From positions 1 through 37,350 of the forward strand of contig JBJEPX010000062.1 in assembly GCA_051881455.1 (NCBI GenBank): a stretch of DNA of 37,350 nucleotides, written 5' to 3'. Under the pieces are notes generated by a model. That model was not told the DNA's origin. It saw only the letters and a list, made by a program, of their open reading frames with translations, and ran no database searches. The position numbers and the translations under genes were made by a program. This document shows, piece by piece, positions 32,345 to 37,350 of the stretch. This DNA comes from Fimenecus sp051881455. GTDB lineage: Bacteria; Bacillota; Clostridia; Oscillospirales; Acutalibacteraceae. Position 1 is the first letter of the stretch, and the number at the start of each line of letters is the position of its first letter.

Positions 32345-32992
32345 ATGAAATCTGTACTTATTGTAGGCTTAGGCCGTTTCGGCCGCCATATCGCAAAAGA
32401 ATTTTATAAAAGAGATGTTGACTGTTTCGGAATTGATAACAAAGAAGAGCTTGTAGATATGGCAATGCCATACCTTACAAATGCGCAAATCGGCGATGCA
32501 ACAGACGAACAGTTTATGTCTTCTGTAGGCGTTGACAATTTTGACTGCTGCATAGTAACTACGGGAGATAATTTTCAAAGCTCACTTGTTATTACAAATC
32601 TCTTAAAGGAGCTTGGCGCTTCTAATGTTATTTCAAAGGCGGGAAATGATGTTCACGCTAAATTCCTTTTGAAAAACGGAGCCGATGAGGTTATCTTTAC
32701 CGAAAAAGAAACCGCGGAGCGACTTGCAACACGGCTTAGCTATGATAATATATTTGACTGTATTGAGCTTACGGATGATTATTCAATTTATGAAATTGCC
32801 GTTCCGAAATGCTGGGAGGGTAAGAGCATAATCGAACTTGACGTTCGCTCTAAATACAATGTAAACATACTTGCAACTCTTAACGAGGGAATTTTATCCC
32901 CCATGCCCTCCCCTAACCATATTTTCACGCCTTATGAACGGCTTATGGTATTGGGAGAGATTAAAGATATTAAAAAGGTAACAAAACTGTAA
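32345..32992 (+). CDS. ktrA: KtrA/TrkA-family potassium channel regulatory subunit
   Basis: This 215-residue cytoplasmic RCK protein has the N-terminal nucleotide-binding fold with IVGLGRFGRHIA, an acidic ribose-binding residue at FGIDN, and a C-terminal RCK_C domain (about 135-215, where KtrA proteins can bind c-di-AMP). It gates the KtrB pore as an octameric ring in response to ATP/ADP. It has a GAGGTG ribosome site and lies 9 bp after ktrB. Its TAA shares a base with the ATG of the next gene, an ABC-F ATPase. Confidence 0.94.
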   Translation: MKSVLIVGLGRFGRHIAKEFYKRDVDCFGIDNKEELVDMAMPYLTNAQIGDATDEQFMSSVGVDNFDCCIVTTGDNFQSSLVITNLLKELGASNVISKAGNDVHAKFLLKNGADEVIFTEKETAERLATRLSYDNIFDCIELTDDYSIYEIAVPKCWEGKSIIELDVRSKYNVNILATLNEGILSPMPSPNHIFTPYERLMVLGEIKDIKKVTKL

Positions 32993-34884
32993 TGCTTGTT
33001 TCTCTTAACAATGTTTGTAAAAGTTTTCTTGACAAAAATGTACTGAACAATATCACTTTATCCGTAAATGATAAAGACAGAATCGGACTTTTGGGCATAA
33101 ACGGTGTGGGCAAAACCACTCTCCTCAACATAATCTCAGGTAATTTGGATTATGATGAGGGCAACGTTTCCCGAAAGCCCGATTTGCGCATTGGATATTT
33201 AAAGCAGAATGAGGCTTTGAACACCTCAAACACACTGCAAGAAGAAATAAATGACTCCCTTAAAGAGGTTTTTGAAGCAAGAAAAACTCTTGAAGAAATT
33301 TCCAAAAGAATGGCTGACGCAACGGGCGCTCAGCTTGATGAGTTATCTCACCTTTATGATAAATACACTAACATTTACAACGCCGCCGACGGATATAATG
33401 CAGAGGTCAGAATAAAAACCGTATTAAACGGTATGGGATTTGCAGATTTTGACCTTAACAGCCGTGTATCTGTTCTTTCGGGCGGTGAAAAAACAAGATT
33501 TGCCCTTGCAAAAATTCTTGTTGAAAATCCCAATTTGCTTATTCTTGACGAGCCTACAAACCATCTTGATTTTTCTATGCTTAACTGGCTTGAACAATAT
33601 CTTTCCGAATACAAGGGCGCTGTTATTATAGTTTCCCATGACCGATATTTTCTTAATGCGGTTTCCTCTGATATATGCGAAATCGAAAACGGCGAGCTTG
33701 TACGCTACAAGGGCGGATATTCTTCGTTTTTAACACAAAAGGAAGAAAGAATAAAGGTTCTCACAAAGGAATATGAAAAACAACAGCGTGAGATTTCCCT
33801 GCTTCGTGATTATGTGCAGAAAAACTTAGCAAAATCAAGCAGTATAAACAGCGTGGGTTCCCGTGTTAAGGCTCTTGAAAAGATGGAACTTGCGGCAAAG
33901 CCCAATCCCACAGTAAAAGAGCTTTATATTTCTTTTCCCTTTGATATTGAGCCGCATAAGACAATTCTTGAATGTAAAGGTCTTAAAATTAGAGTAGGCA
34001 CAGGGGAAAACAAGCGCACTCTTTTTGAAAATATGGATTTAACGGTTTCAAGAGGAGAAAAAATCGCCATTGTGGGTAAAAACGGTGTAGGAAAATCCTC
34101 TTTTTTAAAGGCCGTTTTGAAAAAGATACCCTATGAGGGAGTTGTTAAGTGGGGCGGGAATGTAAAAATATCATATTTTGACCAGGAGCTTACCTCCCTT
34201 GACCTTAATATGACGGTGCTTGAAGCGGTACACCGCAAATTCCCCACAAAAACCGAATATGAAATCCGCAGTATGCTTGCCCGTTTTCTTATTGAGGGTG
34301 AAGATGTTTTCAAACGCATAAAAGAAATGAGCGGTGCCAACCGCGCTAAAACGGCGCTTTGCATTATTGCGTTTGAGCGTTCAAATGTGCTTGTACTTGA
34401 TGAGCCTACAAATCACCTTGACTATAAGGCAAAAGAGGCTTTGGAAAAGGCGCTGAGAGAATATGAGGGAACTGTTATTGCCGTATCTCACGACAGATAC
34501 CTTTTGAATTCAGTACCCGATAAAATCGTTGAAATGACGCCCGATGAGGTTGTTATTTATAACGGAAACTACGATTATTACAAGGAGCATTTAAGGCAAA
34601 CAGATACGGCGAAAGCGTGTAATAATGCCGAAAAAAGCGAAAATGCCGCCGTTTACGATGAGTCGAGAAAAAATAAGGCTCTCGACAGAAAACGACGTGC
34701 AAAGCTTTTAAATACGGAAAAAGAAATAAACGCTCTTCAAAATGAGATTAACGAATTAAAAATGCTCTGTGAAAATCCGGAGGTTTCAAGCGACTATCAA
34801 CGGTTATCCGACCTTTTGACTGAAATCGGTGAAAAAGAAAAATCCCTTGAAAATCTTGAAAATTTATGGCTTGAGCTTGCTTAA
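32992..34884 (+). CDS. ABC-F family ATPase (Uup/YdiF-like)
   Basis: This 630-residue soluble protein has two ABC domains and no membrane helices. Domain 1 has Walker A GINGVGKT (35-42), signature LSGGE (162-166), Walker B LLILDEPTNHLD (182-193) and SHDRYF. A charged coiled linker (about 240-300) follows. Domain 2 has GKNGVGKS (362-369), LVLDEPTNHLD (477-487) and SHDRYL, but its signature is MSGAN (446-450) instead of LSGGE/Q. A C-terminal coiled coil (about 560-630) resembles the Uup/YdiF tail. ABC-F proteins act on ribosomes; a specific role (translation factor or antibiotic protection) cannot be assigned. It is coupled to ktrA by TAATG and convergent with dinB. Confidence 0.9.
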   Translation: MLVSLNNVCKSFLDKNVLNNITLSVNDKDRIGLLGINGVGKTTLLNIISGNLDYDEGNVSRKPDLRIGYLKQNEALNTSNTLQEEINDSLKEVFEARKTLEEISKRMADATGAQLDELSHLYDKYTNIYNAADGYNAEVRIKTVLNGMGFADFDLNSRVSVLSGGEKTRFALAKILVENPNLLILDEPTNHLDFSMLNWLEQYLSEYKGAVIIVSHDRYFLNAVSSDICEIENGELVRYKGGYSSFLTQKEERIKVLTKEYEKQQREISLLRDYVQKNLAKSSSINSVGSRVKALEKMELAAKPNPTVKELYISFPFDIEPHKTILECKGLKIRVGTGENKRTLFENMDLTVSRGEKIAIVGKNGVGKSSFLKAVLKKIPYEGVVKWGGNVKISYFDQELTSLDLNMTVLEAVHRKFPTKTEYEIRSMLARFLIEGEDVFKRIKEMSGANRAKTALCIIAFERSNVLVLDEPTNHLDYKAKEALEKALREYEGTVIAVSHDRYLLNSVPDKIVEMTPDEVVIYNGNYDYYKEHLRQTDTAKACNNAEKSENAAVYDESRKNKALDRKRRAKLLNTEKEINALQNEINELKMLCENPEVSSDYQRLSDLLTEIGEKEKSLENLENLWLELA

Positions 34885-36125
34885 AGTCGAACACAATATG
34901 CCGGCGGCAAAGAGGAATGTTCCGATTTACCCGCCGGCATTTTTGTGCCGAAAAGCCGACAGCCGCAGAAAACCGTATCATTTCCGTATTTATTGCGTAT
35001 CTGCGTTAATGTATCGTCAATCTTACCTATTTTATCATGCTCTTCTATATCATAATCAACTGTCAGTTGCTGAAAGCTTGTGTCTGAAATAAGGTTATAC
35101 GCCCGGACCGTTATTGAACGCACATTGTTTTTCCATTTGTGATTTTTTGACAAAACACAGCAAGCCTCAACAAAAAGTTCTTTTGCGTTATGAGTCGGGA
35201 AATCCAGATTTGAAGAATACTGCTGAACGGTCAGGCTCTCGTTCTTTACCGCAACCTGCACTCCTGTTGCCAGCAGATGCTCCTGCCGCAAACTTTTGGA
35301 CACCTTGACGCACAGCTCTGAAATCACTCTTTCCGCTTCTGCAACAGACACAAGGCTCTCAACACAGGTTATTCCCCTGCTGACGCTTTTCAGCGTTGGC
35401 TGTATATTCATATGAGATACGGGAGAAGTATCCGCTCCGTTGGCATAAAGCCAAAGGTCAAAACCGTTTTTACCAAGTATTTTGCGCATAAAGGATGGGC
35501 TTGCATTAGCTATATCTCCTATGGTTTCCACGCCGTATTTCTGCAAGGTTTTAAAGGTTCTTCTGCCTACAAACAAAAGCGTGTCGGCAGGAAGACACCA
35601 TATCTTTTTTTTGAAATCCTCGCGGGAAATCACAGTTGTGGCGTCGGGCTTTTTCATATCACTGCCAAGCTTTGCAAACACCTTATTAAAAGATACGCCG
35701 ACGGAAATCGTAAGCCCCGTTTCTTTCCGTACTGTTTTTCTTAATTCGTCAGCAATATGCTCGCCGCTGCCGAAAAGCATTTCACTGCCGCTCACATCCA
35801 GCCAGCACTCGTCCATTCCAAATGGTTCAATTAAATCGGTATATCTTTTATATATGTTTTTAACCCGTTCCGAATAATTATAATACGACTCAAAATCGGG
35901 GTGCACGATTATAACATCTTTACACTTTCTTTTCGCTTCAATAACCGTGTCCCCTGTTTTTATACCGTACTCTTTTGCAGGCTGTGATTTTGCCAACACT
36001 ATGCCGTGACGGTCGTCCTCATTACCGCAAACTGCCACAGGTCTGCCGAAAAGCTTGGGATTTTTTGCACATTCAACAGACGCATAAAAATTGTTCAAAT
36101 CACAGTGAAGTATAGTTCTGTCCAT
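34881..36125 (-). CDS. dinB: DNA polymerase IV (Y-family, lesion bypass)
   Basis: This is a 414-residue Y-family polymerase. Metal-binding residues are D9 (HCDLNNFYASVE) and D105/E106 (FGMDECWLDVSG), with F13 as steric gate. The fingers GIVLAKSQPAKEYGIKTG and thumb (SVGVSFNKVFAKLGSDMKKP then ETIGDIA) follow, and a little-finger domain ends near residue 385. It copies past DNA damage at the cost of errors. The start is ATG 36125 (MDRTILHCD) after GGGGCG; a longer reading upstream would span the promoter and LexA box. The last ~20 codons overlap the terminator of the convergent ABC-F operon, and the two stop codons share the palindrome TTAA. Confidence 0.94.
   Translation of the reverse strand: MDRTILHCDLNNFYASVECAKNPKLFGRPVAVCGNEDDRHGIVLAKSQPAKEYGIKTGDTVIEAKRKCKDVIIVHPDFESYYNYSERVKNIYKRYTDLIEPFGMDECWLDVSGSEMLFGSGEHIADELRKTVRKETGLTISVGVSFNKVFAKLGSDMKKPDATTVISREDFKKKIWCLPADTLLFVGRRTFKTLQKYGVETIGDIANASPSFMRKILGKNGFDLWLYANGADTSPVSHMNIQPTLKSVSRGITCVESLVSVAEAERVISELCVKVSKSLRQEHLLATGVQVAVKNESLTVQQYSSNLDFPTHNAKELFVEACCVLSKNHKWKNNVRSITVRAYNLISDTSFQQLTVDYDIEEHDKIGKIDDTLTQIRNKYGNDTVFCGCRLFGTKMPAGKSEHSSLPPAYCVRL
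34898..34945 (+). terminator. ktrB-ktrA-ABC-F operon terminator inside the dinB coding region
   Basis: ATGCCGGCGG (34898-34907) and CCGCCGGCAT (34931-34940) form a 10-bp GC-rich stem followed on the plus strand by TTTTTG. It begins 14 bp after the ABC-F stop and lies wholly within the 3' codons of the convergent dinB gene (PAGKS...LPPA). Confidence 0.78.
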
Positions 36126-36147
36126 AATGTCGCCCCGTTTCGGTATT

Positions 36148-36176
36148 ATTATACCGAACATTTGTTCTTTTGTCAA
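36148..36176 (-). promoter_or_regulatory. consensus promoter of dinB
   Basis: Minus strand TTGACA (36171-36176), a 17-bp spacer and TATAAT (36148-36153). Both hexamers are perfect. Such a strong promoter implies tight repression, and a LexA box fills the spacer. Confidence 0.8.
36155..36168 (-). promoter_or_regulatory. LexA/DinR SOS box controlling dinB
   Basis: CGAACATTTGTTCT matches the Gram-positive SOS consensus CGAACRNRYGTTYC in both half-sites (GAAC-N4-GTTC). It lies between the -35 and -10 boxes, so LexA binding would block transcription until DNA damage. Confidence 0.82.
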
Positions 36177-36180
36177 CATG

Positions 36181-36212
36181 AAAAAAGCGGAAACGCGTTT
36201 TTGCATTTCCGC
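36181..36212 (-). terminator. terminator of the EEP-family gene
   Basis: GCGGAAA (36187-36193) and TTTCCGC (36206-36212) pair, extended inward by GC/GC after a mismatch. On the minus strand a TTTTTT run follows (36181-36186). It sits 4 bp upstream of the dinB -35 box, insulating dinB from readthrough. Confidence 0.8.
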
Positions 36213-36224
36213 CGTATATAAAAC

Positions 36225-37133
36225 TTATGAGAGCAAAAGGCTTACGGAAAGCGGGAAATGGTCGCTGGGATAAACACTGTCATATGTATCTCTCACAACC
36301 TTATAGGAATTCACCGTAAATCCTGTTTTGGAAATTAAAACATAATCAATGCAGTTTCGGTCAAGGGATTTTCCCCAATTTTGATATGTACAGCTTGTCA
36401 TTGTATTCTCGGTTTCATATTTCACATCAAGGAAGCTTTGGGTGGCGCTTTTATAAGTTTCTGAACTCTCCTCCGCATTCAAGTCACCCATAAGAATTGC
36501 AGGTTTTTCGCCAAATTCGGAAATTTTATCAAGTACAACGCTGATTCCGTTGATACGGGCCTCATCGCTTACATGGTCAAGGTGCGTATTAAACACAACA
36601 AACTCCTTTAATGTGGATTTATCTCTCAAAATAGCATAACTGCAAATACGGTAGCAAGCGGCGCCCCAATCCTTGCTCATCTCATCGGGAGTTTCGGAAA
36701 GCCAGAATGAGCCCTTATCGGTAAGGTCATACAAATCGGTTCTGTAAAACACGGGACACCCCTCGGAATTAAACATCTTATCGCGGTAGGTTATGATTGA
36801 ATCGTAGCCTTTAAGCGTATCGCAAAGGTAACTGTACTGCCATTTTGTGGCTTCCTGAAAACCAATAATCCCCGGTTGCTCTTTCTCAATATTTTTCATT
36901 ATAAGGTCGGCACGGTAAAACCAGCTCTTTTTGCCCAAATCCTGAGGATTAAGGCAACGAAGATTACAGCTCATTACCCTTACCTCGCCCGGAGCGATGT
37001 TTTCATCAAGTGTTATATCCGTTTTAAGCTTTCGGTAATGCGGATAATACCAAAACATCGCGGCTCCGAACAGAATAACCAAAACAAGAATCACGGAAAG
37101 TAATGACAATATAATTCTTTTAAATATTTTCAT
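36225..37133 (-). CDS. membrane-anchored endonuclease/exonuclease/phosphatase family protein
   Basis: This 302-residue protein has one N-terminal transmembrane segment or uncleaved signal (about 5-28) preceded by basic residues. The rest would lie outside the cell. The EEP (DNase I/sphingomyelinase-like) fold is marked by MSCNLR (N57), IIGFQEATKW (E94), VVFNTHLDHVSDEAR, ILMGDLNAEE, IDYVLIS and a terminal SDHFPLSVSL, so the catalytic Asn, Glu, His and Asp residues are all present. The substrate could be nucleic acid, a phospholipid or a sugar phosphate; this cannot be decided. The start is ATG 37133 with an AAAGGGGTG ribosome site. Confidence 0.85.
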   Translation of the reverse strand: MKIFKRIILSLLSVILVLVILFGAAMFWYYPHYRKLKTDITLDENIAPGEVRVMSCNLRCLNPQDLGKKSWFYRADLIMKNIEKEQPGIIGFQEATKWQYSYLCDTLKGYDSIITYRDKMFNSEGCPVFYRTDLYDLTDKGSFWLSETPDEMSKDWGAACYRICSYAILRDKSTLKEFVVFNTHLDHVSDEARINGISVVLDKISEFGEKPAILMGDLNAEESSETYKSATQSFLDVKYETENTMTSCTYQNWGKSLDRNCIDYVLISKTGFTVNSYKVVRDTYDSVYPSDHFPLSVSLLLS

Positions 37134-37153
37134 ATAAAACACCCCTTTGTGTG

Positions 37154-37182
37154 ATATTACCATAAATTCACATAAAAATCAA
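37154..37182 (-). promoter_or_regulatory. predicted promoter of the EEP-family gene
   Basis: Minus strand TTGATT (37177-37182), a 17-bp spacer and TAATAT (37154-37159), about 20 bp before the start codon. It is divergent from the tRNA-Pro promoter. Confidence 0.45.
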
Positions 37183-37220
37183 ACAAAAAAGTAAATATAT
37201 GAAAAAAGTAAAAAAACATC

Positions 37221-37249
37221 TTGCAAAAGTAAAAGTTATGTGGTATTAT
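37221..37249 (+). promoter_or_regulatory. promoter of tRNA-Pro
   Basis: TTGCAA (37221-37226), a 17-bp spacer and TATTAT (37244-37249) lie 23 bp upstream of the tRNA. Confidence 0.6.
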
Positions 37250-37272
37250 ATATCTCGTTGATTACAGCATAT

Positions 37273-37348
37273 CCGGGTGTGGCGCAGCTGGTAGCGCGCT
37301 TGACTGGGGGTCAAGAGGCCGTGAGTTCAAGTCTCGCCACTCGGACCA
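37273..37348 (+). tRNA. tRNA-Pro (anticodon GGG)
   Basis: This is a 76-nt tRNA with encoded CCA. The acceptor CCGGGTG pairs with CACTCGG (one G-T wobble). The anticodon stem CTTGA/TCAAG has a loop with GGG at 37306-37308. The T-arm is GTGAG-TTCAAGT-CTCGC. The window ends two bases after the CCA, so its terminator, or any tRNA cluster beyond, is not visible. Confidence 0.95.
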
Positions 37349-37350
37349 AA

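Overview
The window looks like chromosomal DNA from an anaerobic, low-GC Firmicute of class Clostridia, probably an Oscillospiraceae/Ruminococcaceae-type gut organism. The reasons are a spore-coat cotJABC operon, Gram-positive-type pyrimidine-nucleoside phosphorylase, BirA/BioY biotin control, a Firmicutes-type LexA (SOS) box, strong AGGAGG-type ribosome sites and AT-rich intergenic DNA with near-consensus sigma-A promoters. The species assignment is inference.

Layout: 1-164 is the 5' end of pgk (minus). 272-3030 is a WYL-regulator/GH2 glycosidase pair (minus). 3134-3218 is tRNA-Leu(UAG). It is followed by an unusual ~650 bp non-coding tract in which the 3' end of the tRNA, its terminator and an array of small hairpins occur twice as a 163-bp direct repeat. 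3874-5254 holds a GtrA-like flippase and a GtrB-like glycosyltransferase (minus). 5509-5601 is tRNA-Ser(GGA), followed by two accessory genes (DUF5131 and a P-loop kinase). 7136-8196 is cotJABC (minus).

8320-12424 is a nucleoside catabolism operon: a membrane-anchored Cys/His protein of unknown role, then deoC, deoB, cdd and pdp. 12468-13987 is birA-bioY (minus), with a biotin operator over its promoter. 14090-22205 is a six-gene alpha-glucan operon (minus): lipoprotein binding protein, two permeases, MsmK/UgpC-type ATPase, 4-alpha-glucanotransferase and glycogen/maltodextrin phosphorylase. It would import malto-oligosaccharides and convert them to glucose-1-phosphate and glucose.

22386-29445 is a purine/nucleoside acquisition operon: xpt, a BMP-family lipoprotein, a double ATPase, two permeases and a COG2509-type FAD protein. 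With the deo operon it gives uptake, phosphorolysis and salvage of nucleosides. 29572-30915 is a MATE exporter. 30983-34884 is ktrB-ktrA (K+ uptake) followed by a translationally coupled ABC-F ATPase whose terminator lies inside the convergent dinB gene. dinB (DNA polymerase IV, minus) has a LexA box in the spacer of a consensus promoter. 36225-37133 is a membrane-anchored endonuclease/exonuclease/phosphatase-family protein (minus). The window ends in tRNA-Pro(GGG).

The least explained parts are the tRNA-Leu-linked repeat/hairpin tract (3197-3820), the small accessory cassette beside tRNA-Ser (5720-7071) and the Cys/His membrane protein heading the deo operon. No insertion sequence, transposase, CRISPR array or rRNA gene was seen. 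All assignments were made by reading the sequence, with no database search.
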